From: Paenirhodobacter populi
GTDB taxonomy: Bacteria; Pseudomonadota; Alphaproteobacteria; Rhodobacterales; Rhodobacteraceae
Assembly (NCBI RefSeq): GCF_004022215.1
Contig: NZ_SAUZ01000009.1
Coordinates: forward strand, 62,001-126,000
Direction: 5' to 3'
Length of the DNA: 64,000 nucleotides
The position numbers and the translations under genes were made by a program. Below are positions 18,188 to 27,239 of this stretch, piece after piece. Within the stretch, counting starts at the first letter, position 1, and every line of letters begins with the position of its first letter. The notes beneath the pieces were generated by a model. That model worked only from the letters and a program-made list of their open reading frames with translations. It was not told the origin of the DNA and did no database searches.

Positions 18188-19696
18188 TCATTTCTCGATC
18201 GTCACGTCTTCCAGCCGGAAGTTCGATGTCGGCAGCACCGAGAACCCCTTCACGTAATCTTTCTGCGCCCAGACCGTCGCCGGGTGATACAGATAGATAT
18301 AGGGGGCGCCGTCATGCAGGATGCGGATCATGTCCTGAAACATCGCGCCGCGCTCCGGCCCGTTCACGGTCTGGCGCTCCTGCGCATACAGATCGTTCAG
18401 CCGGTCGCTCTTCCACTCGGTATGATAGGCATTCGCCCGTTCCGGGTTCACCGCGACGAAGCCGATGATCTGGTCCGGGTCGATCGTGTCCGAGGTCGTG
18501 TAGCTCAGGGACATCTGGTAGTTGCCGGCCTTGGTGGTTTCCCACTGCGTGCCGCTTTCCAGCATCTGGATCTTCACCCTGACGCCCACCTGCGACAGCA
18601 TGGCCTGAAGCGCGATGGCGGTGTTGCGCTGCGTCGCGATGCCGGAATCGACCAGCATCTCGGCCTCGAAACCATCGGGATAACCGGCCTCGGCCAGCAG
18701 TTCCTTTGCCTTGGCCAGATCATGGGGATAGGGCTTCAGATCCGGATCGGCATAGGCCATCACCGGCATGGCCGAGGCGGCAGGCTTGCCCGCGCCATAC
18801 AGCACGCCCTTGATCAGCGCGTCCTTGTCGATCGCATAGTTCAGCGCCTGCCGCACCTTTTCGTCGCCAAGCGGCGCATAGCGGGTGTTGAGCTGCACGA
18901 AATCGGCGCGATAGGGGATGACCTCGCCGATAACGACGCCCGGTTTCGATTGCAGATCCTTGATCTGGTTCAGCGGCGGGTCGAGTGCGACATCCACCTC
19001 GCCCGCCTCCAGCTTGATCGCGCGGGCCGAGGGCTCGGTCACCACTTCCAGCACCGCATCATCCACCGCGGGCTTGCCCGCCTGCCAGTAGTAGGGGTTC
19101 TTCGTCAGTTCGAGCGCGGACCCGCGCGTCCATTTCTTCAGCACGAACGGCCCTGACCCGATCGGCGCGTCGAAGAACGCCTGCCCCTTCGCCTCGACCT
19201 CGGCCTTGGGCAGGATCGCGGCGGCGAACAGCGCCAGATTGTTGAAGGCCGGCGTGAAGGGTTCGGCCAGATGCATGACGATCTCATGATCGTTCGGAAT
19301 CTCGAAGCTGGTGATCGGCCGGTAGAAACGGCCCCAGCCCGAATCCTCCGACGCGGCCCGCTCGATCGAGAACTGCACGTCCTGAGGCGTGACCGGCGTT
19401 CCGTCCGAGAATTTGGCATCACGCAGCTTGAAACCGATCGTCAGCCCGTCGTCCGACACCGTCCAGCTTTCCGCCAGACCGGGTTCCAGCTTCTCGCCGG
19501 TCGCATCGGGCCGCACGAGGGTGTCGTAGATCAGAAGCTGCGTCCAGATCGAGCCGTTGTCGCTGGTCGCGATCGGATCGAGGCTGACGGGATCATATCC
19601 CATCGCCATGCGCAGCGTCTCGGCCTGCGCCGCGAGGCCGGCCAGAGACATCGTGGTGGCCAGCAGCACGGCCCGGAAATTCAGTCTGTTCATCAT
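18188..19696 (-). CDS. Peptide-type ABC substrate-binding protein, DppA-like
   Basis: A 502-residue family-5 binding protein with a Sec signal (hydrophobic run after MMNRLNFRAVLLATT, ending LAAQAE). The mature part shows RMAMGYDPVSLDPIATSDN, KFSDGTPVTPQDVQFSIERA, and RQALNYAIDKDALIKGVLYG. It is first in the importer operon and divergent from the LysR gene at 19.8 kb, its likely regulator. Either ATG of the MM pair can be the start. Confidence 0.92.
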   Translation of the reverse strand: MMNRLNFRAVLLATTMSLAGLAAQAETLRMAMGYDPVSLDPIATSDNGSIWTQLLIYDTLVRPDATGEKLEPGLAESWTVSDDGLTIGFKLRDAKFSDGTPVTPQDVQFSIERAASEDSGWGRFYRPITSFEIPNDHEIVMHLAEPFTPAFNNLALFAAAILPKAEVEAKGQAFFDAPIGSGPFVLKKWTRGSALELTKNPYYWQAGKPAVDDAVLEVVTEPSARAIKLEAGEVDVALDPPLNQIKDLQSKPGVVIGEVIPYRADFVQLNTRYAPLGDEKVRQALNYAIDKDALIKGVLYGAGKPAASAMPVMAYADPDLKPYPHDLAKAKELLAEAGYPDGFEAEMLVDSGIATQRNTAIALQAMLSQVGVRVKIQMLESGTQWETTKAGNYQMSLSYTTSDTIDPDQIIGFVAVNPERANAYHTEWKSDRLNDLYAQERQTVNGPERGAMFQDMIRILHDGAPYIYLYHPATVWAQKDYVKGFSVLPTSNFRLEDVTIEK

Positions 19697-19829
19697 GAGC
19701 TAGGTCCATCCTCGCCTGTTGGTGCGATTGGGCCGGTCGGTTCCGACTCGGCGTTTCGCGGACAAGGTTAGACAAGGCGCGAACAAGCTAATAATGATAA
19801 ATATGCCCTTTACTATCAGGATGCTGATA

Positions 19830-20699
19830 ATGAATCTGCGCGAGATGGAATTGTTCGGCACGCTGATGCGGGTTGGCACGACAACGGAAACGGCTCGACT
19901 TCTTGGGATTTCCCAGCCCGGAGTCAGTGCACAGCTCAAGCGGCTCGAGGCGAATCTGGGCATTTCGCTGTTTCACCGGACCGGCAACCGACTGGAACCG
20001 ACACGGGAGGCGAACGAGATTTTCGCCCTTTCCGCGCCTATTTTCAGCACACATGCCCAAATTCGCGCCAGACTGCCAACGCTCCGCAGTCAGGCCTCGC
20101 GGCCGGTGGCGATTTCGGCGACGCCGGCGCTGGTCGAGGGGTTTCTTGGCCCGATCCTGATCCGCGCGGGCTATCAGAACTGGAAGAAGCGCTTGATCCT
20201 GCGGGTGAATTCCCCCGAGGAGGATCTGCGCAAGGGCACGGCGGATATCGGGCTGCAAATGGCCTTTCCGCCGAAGGCCGAGTTTCAGGCGCATACGATC
20301 GGCCAGAGCACCCTCGTCGCGGTGCTGCGCACCGACCACCCCCTCGCGCGCGAGGACGATCTGTTCTGCGACACGATCGCCGCGCATCCGATGGTCTGCT
20401 ACAACGCCGACTGGTCGCCGATGGGGGCGACGATCCGCGCCGCGTTCGAGGCGCAGGGGCTGGTCTACGACCCGGCCTGCGTCGTGCCCTTCTGCGCCAA
20501 TGTCTGCGACATGGTCCGCGCCTGCGGCGGCGTCGGGATCGTGGATGCGATGACCGCCCGGGAATATGCGATGCAGGGGCTGGTGTCGCGGCGCATCGTC
20601 GACATGCCGCCTGTCGCCATACTGGCGTTCCATCGCAGGAATGAACCGCTCAGCGCGCCGGTGCAGGACTTCCTGTCGCAACTGATCGGCGCGGCTTGA
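19830..20699 (+). CDS. LysR-family transcriptional regulator
   Basis: A 289-residue regulator starting MNLREMELFGTLM. The helix-turn-helix is TETARLLGISQPGVSAQLKRL, followed by a LysR effector domain (ADIGLQMAFPPKAEF; STLVAVLRTDHPLARE). ATG 19830 has AGG 9 nt upstream; an ATG at 19821 is an alternative. The upstream 130 bp, A+T-rich near 19780-19830, contains an imperfect TGATA/TATCA pair at 19795-19818. It is divergent from the DppA-like gene and probably controls that operon. Confidence 0.9.
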   Translation: MNLREMELFGTLMRVGTTTETARLLGISQPGVSAQLKRLEANLGISLFHRTGNRLEPTREANEIFALSAPIFSTHAQIRARLPTLRSQASRPVAISATPALVEGFLGPILIRAGYQNWKKRLILRVNSPEEDLRKGTADIGLQMAFPPKAEFQAHTIGQSTLVAVLRTDHPLAREDDLFCDTIAAHPMVCYNADWSPMGATIRAAFEAQGLVYDPACVVPFCANVCDMVRACGGVGIVDAMTAREYAMQGLVSRRIVDMPPVAILAFHRRNEPLSAPVQDFLSQLIGAA

Positions 20700-21888
20700 A
20701 CCCCCCGCGATCCGAAGGGACCGGTCCGCCGGGGTTCCCCAACGCCGCGCGACAGCCCGGTCGCTGCCCGCAGGAAGAGGCTTCTGCGCGTTCCAGAACG
20801 ACCAGATCCGCATAATGCCGCATCAACAATGGCGCGCGCGCAGCGGCACGTTTTGCGAGGTGGCGCAACCGCTGCGGATCGGGGGCATGATCCGCAGCCG
20901 CGCGGAACCGTTGCCACACGACCACCAGCGCCGCATGTGCCGTCAGCCGCATGAAGGCATCCGCCGCCGGGGCGGGATCCTCAGCCTCCAGCAGGACCGT
21001 TCGTGCGCGCTGCCAGACGTCAAGGGCCTCGGGCGCCTCGGCCAGAAATCGCGCGAACGCCGTGGCCGCCGCGCCCCCCGCGTTGCGCAGCAGCCGCCCT
21101 GCCAGAGTGGCCGCATGAATACCGTTCGTCCCCTCGTAGATCGCAGCGACACGGGCATCGCGCAGGGTCTGCTCAATCCGGTATTCCCGCAGATAGCCAT
21201 AGCCGCCCAGGGCCTGCATACCGAGGTTCGCCGCCGTGACACCTGCCTCGGTGCAGGTGAATTTGCAGACGGGGGTCAGGAAATCGACCAGATCCGGATG
21301 TTCGCCCCGTTCCATCTCGACCATCGCCAGATGCACCAGCGCCCGGCCGCCCATCGCAAGCGTTTCCGCGTCGTCAAGCATCCGGCGCACATCGGCGTGG
21401 GCATCCAGCGTCACCCCGTCCCTGCCCTGCCGCCGCGTGGCGGTATAGGCCCGCGCGATCGCGGTGGCGCGGGCCGCATGGGCCACGCCTTGCAGGGCCA
21501 CGTCCAGACGCGCGTGGTTCATCATCGTGAACATCGCCCGCAACCCCTCGCCCTCGATACCAAGCAGTTCGGCCGGGGCGGCGTCGAACGTCATCTGGCA
21601 GGTGGGCGAGGCATGAAGCCCCATCTTTTCCTCGATCCGCGTGATGGTGACCGGCAACCGGTTGCCGTCATCGTCATGGGACGGCACCAGAAACAGGCTC
21701 AGCCCCCGGACGCCGCTGGCCTGATCTCCGCTGCGCGCAAGGACCAGATGCAGGATGCGCGGCGTCATGTCCTGATCGCCGCCCGAGATGAAGATCTTCT
21801 CGCCCTCCACCTGCCAGCCCTGCGCTGTCTCGACCGCTCTGGTCGCAGTCCGGACAGATCCGATCCGGCCGGATGCGCTTGCCTGCAT
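20650..21888 (-). pseudogene. Acyl-CoA dehydrogenase, N-terminally truncated (DmdC-like branch)
   Basis: The frame encodes the C-terminal two thirds of an acyl-CoA dehydrogenase of the roughly 590-residue branch that includes DmdC. Recognisable parts are WQVEGEKIFISGGDQDM, KMGLHASPTCQMTFD, the helical C-terminal domain with ALGGYGYLREYRIEQ, and IYEGTNGIHAATLAG. Family sequence stops upstream at about GSVRTATRAV (near 21861). The N-terminal FAD-domain part, roughly 170 residues, is missing, and the frame then runs antisense into the 5' end of the acyl-CoA ligase. The last 45 or so residues have no family match and overlap the LysR gene end by 50 bp. It is probably non-functional. Confidence 0.75.
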
Positions 21889-23314
21889 CGATATCGCGGC
21901 CGGCCGCAGGTGGAGCTATCGGACGCTGGATGCCGATATCCAACGCGCGGTGGGGGTGTTGCAGGATCAGGGTATCCGCAAGGGCGACCGCGTTGCCGCC
22001 CTTGCGAAAAACAGCGTGCATCAGATCATCCTGCAACAGGCGCTGATGCGGATCGGCGCGATCTTCGTGCCGCTGAACTGGCGGCTGTCGCTGCCGGAGC
22101 TTTCGCGGCTTCTGGTCGATTGCACGCCCACCCTGCTTTACGGCGATCAGCCCCTGCCCGATCTGCCGCAGGGCTGCCGGGGTCTGGCTTTCGCCGATTT
22201 CGTCGCGGCGGTGGAGGCCGCTGTGCCCGCCCCCCGCCCGCAACCGCATTCGGGTCACCACACCTGCATCATCCTTTACACCTCGGGCACCTCGGGCGTG
22301 CCCAAGGGGGCGCTGCTGACCTCGCAGTTCCTGCTGGCGACGGCGGTGAATTTCAACGTGATGGGCGAGGTGGATACCGGCGCGGTCTTTCTGTGCGACA
22401 GCCCGATGTTCCATGTCATCGGCATCGTCACCCAGATCTGGCCGCCGATGCTGCGCGGCGGCACCTTCATCATCTCGCCGAGCTTCGATCCGGAACGCAC
22501 GAATGACCGGCTGGGCGATCCCGCGCTGCAGGTGACGCATTACTTCTGTGTGCCGCAGATGGCCGATGCGCTGCGCCATGCCCCGAATTTCGCGCCCGAC
22601 CGATGGACGCGGCTGAAGGCGCTGTTCACCGGCCGCGCCCCGAACCCGCCTGCCAACATCCGCTGGTGGCTGGATCATGGCGTGCGGATGGTCGATGGCT
22701 ACGGCATGACGGAAACGGGCACCACGCTTGGCATGCCCTTGTCGCACGACCTGCTGCGCGAAAAGGCGGGGGCGGTCGGGCTGTGCGGGCCGCTGACGGC
22801 GGTGCGGCTGGTCGATGAACAGGATGAGGATGTCCCGGACGGCGAACCGGGCGAGATCCTGATCTTTGGCCTGAACGTCACGCCCGGCTACTGGAACCGC
22901 CCCGAGGAACGCGCCCGCGCCTTTACCCCCGAGGGCTGGATTCGCACCGGCGACGTCGGGCGGCGGGATGCCGACGGCTTCATCTCCATCGTCGACCGGC
23001 GCAAGGACATGTTCATCTCGGGCGGGGAAAACGTCTACCCGGTCGAGGTCGAAAGCGCGCTGCGCGAACATCCGGCCGTGCGCGAAGTGGCGGTGATCGG
23101 CATTCCGGATCCCCGCTGGGGCGAGGTTGGCCGTGCCTATGTCATCGCCATGCCCGGCCACAGGCCCGACCCCGAGGAACTGGCGCGCCACTGTCAGCGG
23201 CTGATCGCGCGCTACAAGATCCCGAAGGAATTCTGCATCGTCACCGATCTGCCGCGCACCGGATCGGGCAAGGTGATGAAGCATGTTCTGCGGCGCGAGG
23301 CCCTGCACACCTGA
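21788..23314 (+). CDS. Acyl-CoA synthetase / AMP-dependent ligase, 5' end rearranged
   Basis: An ANL-family ligase that makes acyl-CoA from a carboxylate, ATP and CoA. Motifs are the P-loop ILYTSGTSGVPKGALL, DGYGMTETG, GWIRTGDVGRRDADGF, the hinge RRKDMFISGGENVYP and the catalytic lysine in PRTGSGKVMKH. Family-like sequence begins about RPDALACIDIAAGRRWSY (near 21866). The only in-frame ATG (21788) lies inside the antisense acyl-CoA dehydrogenase fragment, so the first 28 or so residues are antisense-derived and the native start appears lost. The core domains are complete, so a functional product is possible if translation initiates at 21788; otherwise it is a pseudogene. Confidence 0.75.
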   Translation: MKIFSPSTCQPCAVSTALVAVRTDPIRPDALACIDIAAGRRWSYRTLDADIQRAVGVLQDQGIRKGDRVAALAKNSVHQIILQQALMRIGAIFVPLNWRLSLPELSRLLVDCTPTLLYGDQPLPDLPQGCRGLAFADFVAAVEAAVPAPRPQPHSGHHTCIILYTSGTSGVPKGALLTSQFLLATAVNFNVMGEVDTGAVFLCDSPMFHVIGIVTQIWPPMLRGGTFIISPSFDPERTNDRLGDPALQVTHYFCVPQMADALRHAPNFAPDRWTRLKALFTGRAPNPPANIRWWLDHGVRMVDGYGMTETGTTLGMPLSHDLLREKAGAVGLCGPLTAVRLVDEQDEDVPDGEPGEILIFGLNVTPGYWNRPEERARAFTPEGWIRTGDVGRRDADGFISIVDRRKDMFISGGENVYPVEVESALREHPAVREVAVIGIPDPRWGEVGRAYVIAMPGHRPDPEELARHCQRLIARYKIPKEFCIVTDLPRTGSGKVMKHVLRREALHT

Positions 23315-23490
23315 ACCGGTCTCCAGTGGCTCTGATGGCCGGGCACACCCGAAACCGTTCAAGGTCTTGGTTCATCCCCGAAGATCCGGACATCAGGCGG
23401 CATGTCGTCCGGTGGCCGGATCTGACCCCGGGTCTCAGGGGACCGGCCGCAAGAGCCGGGTGTCTGCCGTCAGGGACGGATCTTTTCAAT

Positions 23491-23623
23491 GTTACCAGGT
23501 TCGAAGCTGCCGACGCCCTCGCAAATACCTCCCGTCCTGGCCATCGGCCGAGGCAGGATGGTTCCCGCTGGCGGGGCACTGGCCGATACAACAGATACCC
23601 TCATCATGGCCCCCCCTGGTAAC
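23491..23623. repeat. Spaced inverted repeat GTTACCAGG / CCTGGTAAC
   Basis: A perfect 9-bp inverted repeat, at 23491-23499 and 23615-23623, separated by 115 bp of non-coding DNA. It could be paired operator half-sites or the ends of a small non-autonomous insertion. No flanking duplication is obvious. Confidence 0.4.
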
Positions 23624-23670
23624 GATGAGTGGTAACCGACTCAGTGTAGAGGGCGACGATCCCCGGCGCT

Positions 23671-23686
23671 TCACCCAATTGGGTGA
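23671..23686. promoter_or_regulatory. 16-bp perfect palindrome (TCACCCAATTGGGTGA)
   Basis: A perfect palindrome in non-coding sequence, suitable as a binding site for a dimeric regulator. No adjacent downstream gene in either direction makes its target obvious. Confidence 0.35.
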
Positions 23687-23718
23687 GATCTCATGCGCGG
23701 ATGACAAGAAAGTTGTCG

Positions 23719-23742
23719 AAAAACGCCGCCTGCGCGGCGTTT
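23719..23742 (-). terminator. Rho-independent terminator for the M20 hydrolase gene
   Basis: A perfect 9-bp stem (23721-23729 with 23734-23742) and 4-nt loop. Read on the minus strand the stem is followed by a run of five T residues. It lies about 110 nt past the stop of the M20 gene at 23850. Confidence 0.75.
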
Positions 23743-23849
23743 CAGCCGCTCGTTCGGGCTAGCGGTCAGCCAACGCAATCGGATGAAATCTGCTGGAAAG
23801 CCTGCGCGGCAACGGCTTTGGATGTGACGCTACTGACCGCGCGACGCCA

Positions 23850-25013
23850 TCAGCCATCCGCCCGCGGTGCGAGTTCGGCCAACGCGAGACGCACCCAGAG
23901 ATCCGCTCCGGGGCCGAGGATCGCGTCGTTGAAATCGAACCGCGCGGAATGCAGGCCGGGATTGTCGCCCTCGCGTCCCGCGCCGATCCAGAAATAGCAG
24001 CCGGGCACCTCGCCCAGCATGAAGGCGAAATCCTCCGCCGCCATCGAAGGATCGGCGTCGAGGACCGCAAGCCCCGCGCCCGCCGCCACCTCACGCACGA
24101 TCGCCGCGTTGCGTGCGGTGTTGATCGTGGCGGGGTAGCGGCGCTGATAGTCCACCCCGGCGGTGCAGCCGAACCCCTCGGCAACGGATGAGGCGATCCG
24201 GCTCACCCGCTGTTCGATCCTGTCGCCGACCTCAGGCGCGAACCAGCGCGTCGTGCCGCGGATCACGGCGCGGTCGGGCAGGACGTTCCATGCCTTGCCC
24301 CCGTGGATCTGCGTCACCGAGACCACCGCGGATTGCAGCGGGCTGACATTGCGCGCGCAGATGGATTGCAGCGCGGTCACGATCTGCGCGCTGGCCAGCA
24401 GCGTATCTTCCCCCTCATGCGGCATCGCGCCATGGGCGCCCTTGCCGGTCACGGTGATCTCGAACGTGCCGAAAGCCGCCATCATCGCATCGTCGCGGGC
24501 GATGATCTGGCCGGGTTTCGCGCCGGGCCAGTTGTGCGCGCCATAAACGGCATCGACCGAGAAACGGGCAAAGAGCCCCTCTTGCACCATCTCGCGGCCG
24601 CCGCCCTCGTTTTCCTCGGCGGGCTGGAAGATGAAGCGGACCGTGCCGTCGAAATCCTGCGCCGCCAGCGCCTTGGCGGCGGCAAGGGCCATGGCCGTAT
24701 GCCCGTCATGGCCGCAGGCGTGCATCCGCCCCGGCGTGGCCGAGGCCCAGTCGACGCCGCTCTCCTCGGTGATGGGCAGGGCGTCGATATCGGCCCGGAT
24801 GCCGATCGCGCGGGCAGAATCGCCCTTGCGCAGGCTGGCGACCACGCCGGTCCGCGCAAGGCCGGTTTCGACCTCATATCCCCAGTCCTTCAGCTTTTCC
24901 GCGATGAACCCCGCGGTCCGGTGTTCGGCGAAACCAAGCTCGGGGTGGCGGTGGAGGTCGTGCCGCCACGCCTTGGCTTCGGCGACGGCCTGGGGATCGA
25001 GAAGATCGGACAT
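23850..25013 (-). CDS. M20 family amidohydrolase (hippurate/N-acyl-amino-acid hydrolase type)
   Basis: A 387-residue zinc or manganese peptidase-like enzyme. It opens WRHDLHRHPELGFAEHRTAGF and shows IGIRADIDALPI, the metal and catalytic motif MHACGHDGHTAMAL, the glutamate pair FQPAEENEGGG, the dimerisation segment GKGAHGAMPHEGEDTL, and the last metal histidine region SMAAEDFAFML. Such enzymes remove acyl groups from amino acids, or hydrolyse hippurate and indole-acetyl conjugates, in the cytosol. It stands alone with its own terminator. It is downstream of the CocE-type gene on the same strand but separated by 213 bp. Confidence 0.92.
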   Translation of the reverse strand: MSDLLDPQAVAEAKAWRHDLHRHPELGFAEHRTAGFIAEKLKDWGYEVETGLARTGVVASLRKGDSARAIGIRADIDALPITEESGVDWASATPGRMHACGHDGHTAMALAAAKALAAQDFDGTVRFIFQPAEENEGGGREMVQEGLFARFSVDAVYGAHNWPGAKPGQIIARDDAMMAAFGTFEITVTGKGAHGAMPHEGEDTLLASAQIVTALQSICARNVSPLQSAVVSVTQIHGGKAWNVLPDRAVIRGTTRWFAPEVGDRIEQRVSRIASSVAEGFGCTAGVDYQRRYPATINTARNAAIVREVAAGAGLAVLDADPSMAAEDFAFMLGEVPGCYFWIGAGREGDNPGLHSARFDFNDAILGPGADLWVRLALAELAPRADG

Positions 25014-25096
25014 GTTCGGGCTTTCGGATCGGGTTGCGTTCGCCCACCGAGCGCGGCGTCACATCGGCGATGATGACCCGGCCGGGGCTGGGCCGA

Positions 25097-25120
25097 TCAT
25101 CACACAAATGGCGGTGATGA
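25097..25120. promoter_or_regulatory. Inverted repeat TCATCAC-N10-GTGATGA upstream of the M20 gene
   Basis: Perfect 7-bp half-sites at 25097-25103 and 25114-25120, centre-to-centre 17 bp, in the 213-bp region between the CocE-type gene and the M20 gene. The site is about 85 bp upstream of the M20 start, a plausible operator position. The regulator is unknown. Confidence 0.4.
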
Positions 25121-25226
25121 CCAGCATTCCGCCGGATTTTTTTGATGTTGAACGGCACCCGCGCGGGCGGCAGGAAGCTGAGCCGCTTCGTGACCAGAAC
25201 GATCCCGGTTTGCGACCGCGGTCACA

Positions 25227-27215
25227 TCAGACGAGATCACGCGGAATGCGGCGGGAGAATGTCTTGCTGAATACCTCCCGGTCGTTTTCAAACGCATGGA
25301 CTTCGGCCGTCAGAACCCATTCCGTTTCCGTGCATCGAAGATCGGCAAAGGTGCTGCTGCGGGTCTGCCAGCCTTCTCGCTGCAAGCGGATATCCCAGCG
25401 GGACTGGCCGCATACCGACAGGGGATCATCGGGCGCGATAGACCAGACTTCATCGCGAATCTCCTGTGATTGCAGGCCGCTGTCCGGATGCACCTCAAGC
25501 CCCGTATCTTCGTGGATCCGGTATTCGGTCACGCCCGTCATCAGGTCCCTGTTCACGGACCGCCGCGTCTGCCCCTCAGACAGCATCCGGTAGCGCGGCA
25601 GCGGATCAGGATCAGCGGGCTCAGGGATCGAGATGCGCCGGTGCGCGCCCAGAAGCGGCAGGAAAAGTCTCAGACTTGCGGTATCGATCATAACACCCGG
25701 CGCTTTCGGCGAAGGCAGGATCAGCGGCCAATAGGCGGTCGACAGCGCGATCTTGATCCTGTGGCCCGGCGCAAAGCGATAGCCCATCGCATCAAGCCGC
25801 AGGCGCACTGGCACGCTTTCGCCATGCGGCATGGGGACCGGCGTTTCGTTTCCGTGGCGATGGGCAAGGTTCAGCACACCGAAACTCGCCCGCGTTTCCA
25901 TCCCGTCCGGATGCACGTCGATCACCCGCACGGCGATGTTTTCCATATCCTCATCGCAGCGCAGCCGCAGCGTGACCTCCGGCATGCCGAGACAGACCAT
26001 TTCGGCCGTCAGGGGCGCCGTTTCGAAAAGCAGCGATCCGCCCGCGTCGATGCGCTGATCGCCCGCCATTTCCGCATCCGGCTTGAGCGTGAACCACTCG
26101 CCCGAGGAAATGCCGGTATCGAGGGGAGATCGCAGGAAAACCTCCCCCGCGCCGACGAAATCGGGTCCGTCGCACAACCGGCCATCGGCGCCGATCCCCA
26201 GAACCCGCATGTCCGGTCCGGTCCAGCTGTCCTTGGCGATCCAGTAGCCGGGATCCGCTTCGCGCCGCAATGCGGGGCGCGGGCCGTCAAGGATATAGGC
26301 GCGGACCGCGGGCACATCGCCCTCCGGCGCATCGCCCAGCCAGTGCTTCCACCAGGCGATGGCCTCGGCGTGAAAATCCGTGCGCGGTTTTGGCCAGGCG
26401 AAATGCGGGTATTTGTGGATCCACGGGCCGATGATGGCACGGACCGGGCCGGGCATGGCCTCGATGGCCTTCAGGGGGGTGTTCCGGTAACCGTCCGCCC
26501 ATCCGGCGTAGATCAGCGCCGGAATGTCGAAACCGGCGAAATCCTCGCAGATGGAGCCATGTTTCCAGAAGGCATCGCGGCGCTGATGCGACAGCCATTC
26601 CTCAAGGAAATAGGGCTCTTTCTCCAGCCTCTCGCGCCACATGTCGCGCCATGTCTCGCCCACAAGGGCGATGTCGGGCGCGCGCGTCTGATAGGCGAGC
26701 ATGGTACCCGCCCAGGAAAGCTGTGCCGAAAGATGCGTGCCGTTCTTGTAATGGATATCGTCGTTGTAGCGGTCCGTCGTCGATGCGAGCGAGATCACCG
26801 CTTTCAGCGCCGGGGGTTTCAGCGCCGCGACCTGCAGCGAATTGAACCCGCCCCAGGAAATCCCCATCATGCCGACACGGCCATTCGACCAAGGCTGCGC
26901 CGCGATCCATTCGATCACCTCGCAGGCATCCGAAAGTTCGCGCGGCGTGTATTCGCCGTCGATGACCCCATCGGATTCGCCCGAGCCGCGGATATCCACG
27001 CGCACACCGGCAATGCCTGCGCGGGCAAAGACCGGATAGGTGGATTCGTCGCGCGGATCGGTGCCGCCCCGCTTGCGATAGGGCAGATATTCCAGAACCG
27101 CCGGCACCGGCGTGCCAGCCGCATCGTCCGGCATCCATATCCGCGTCGCAAGGCGCGTGCCGTCGCGCAGCGTGATCCATGTATCTTCGGAAACCGTAAA
27201 GCCGTCTTGGGTCAT
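25227..27215 (-). CDS. CocE/NonD family alpha/beta-hydrolase
   Basis: A 662-residue hydrolase of the X-Pro dipeptidyl-peptidase/cocaine esterase family. Visible are the N-terminal ITLRDGTRLATRIWMPDD, the substrate-side VRVDIRGSGESDG, the nucleophile elbow MGISWGGFNS (Ser of GxSxG), a later aspartate region LIYAGWADGYRN, and the histidine region IIGPWIHKYPHFAWP, then a C-terminal jelly-roll-like domain. ATG 27215 (MTQDGFTVS) is preferred over a TTG seven codons upstream. Members cleave esters, amides or peptides. It lies 24 bp downstream of a peptide-type dual ATPase, so it probably cleaves the solute imported by that system. Confidence 0.9.
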   Translation of the reverse strand: MTQDGFTVSEDTWITLRDGTRLATRIWMPDDAAGTPVPAVLEYLPYRKRGGTDPRDESTYPVFARAGIAGVRVDIRGSGESDGVIDGEYTPRELSDACEVIEWIAAQPWSNGRVGMMGISWGGFNSLQVAALKPPALKAVISLASTTDRYNDDIHYKNGTHLSAQLSWAGTMLAYQTRAPDIALVGETWRDMWRERLEKEPYFLEEWLSHQRRDAFWKHGSICEDFAGFDIPALIYAGWADGYRNTPLKAIEAMPGPVRAIIGPWIHKYPHFAWPKPRTDFHAEAIAWWKHWLGDAPEGDVPAVRAYILDGPRPALRREADPGYWIAKDSWTGPDMRVLGIGADGRLCDGPDFVGAGEVFLRSPLDTGISSGEWFTLKPDAEMAGDQRIDAGGSLLFETAPLTAEMVCLGMPEVTLRLRCDEDMENIAVRVIDVHPDGMETRASFGVLNLAHRHGNETPVPMPHGESVPVRLRLDAMGYRFAPGHRIKIALSTAYWPLILPSPKAPGVMIDTASLRLFLPLLGAHRRISIPEPADPDPLPRYRMLSEGQTRRSVNRDLMTGVTEYRIHEDTGLEVHPDSGLQSQEIRDEVWSIAPDDPLSVCGQSRWDIRLQREGWQTRSSTFADLRCTETEWVLTAEVHAFENDREVFSKTFSRRIPRDLV

Positions 27216-27239
27216 GATCTCGTTCGTTTCTTGCAAGTG

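Larger units (their letters stand above)
23315..23849. other. Non-coding stretch with several palindromes
   Basis: No convincing gene is visible in these 535 bp. The stretch holds a spaced inverted repeat, two copies of GGTAAC in direct orientation (23618-23623 and 23632-23637), a 16-bp palindrome, and a minus-strand terminator for the M20 hydrolase gene. These are listed separately. Confidence 0.6.

Noticed and set aside
20650-23314. A dmdB-dmdC pair for DMSP demethylation
   Set aside because: The dehydrogenase resembles the DmdC branch, but it is truncated, and the ligase shows only general ANL features. No dmdA or dmdD was seen.
21674-23362. A 562-codon minus-strand open frame opposite the acyl-CoA ligase
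   Set aside because: The ligase motifs are on the plus strand; the minus-strand frame is antisense composition, apart from the real dehydrogenase, which is in another frame.
23671-23686. lux-box-like operator for a quorum-sensing regulator
   Set aside because: The palindrome is perfect but does not resemble a lux-box consensus, and no luxR or luxI gene is in the window.
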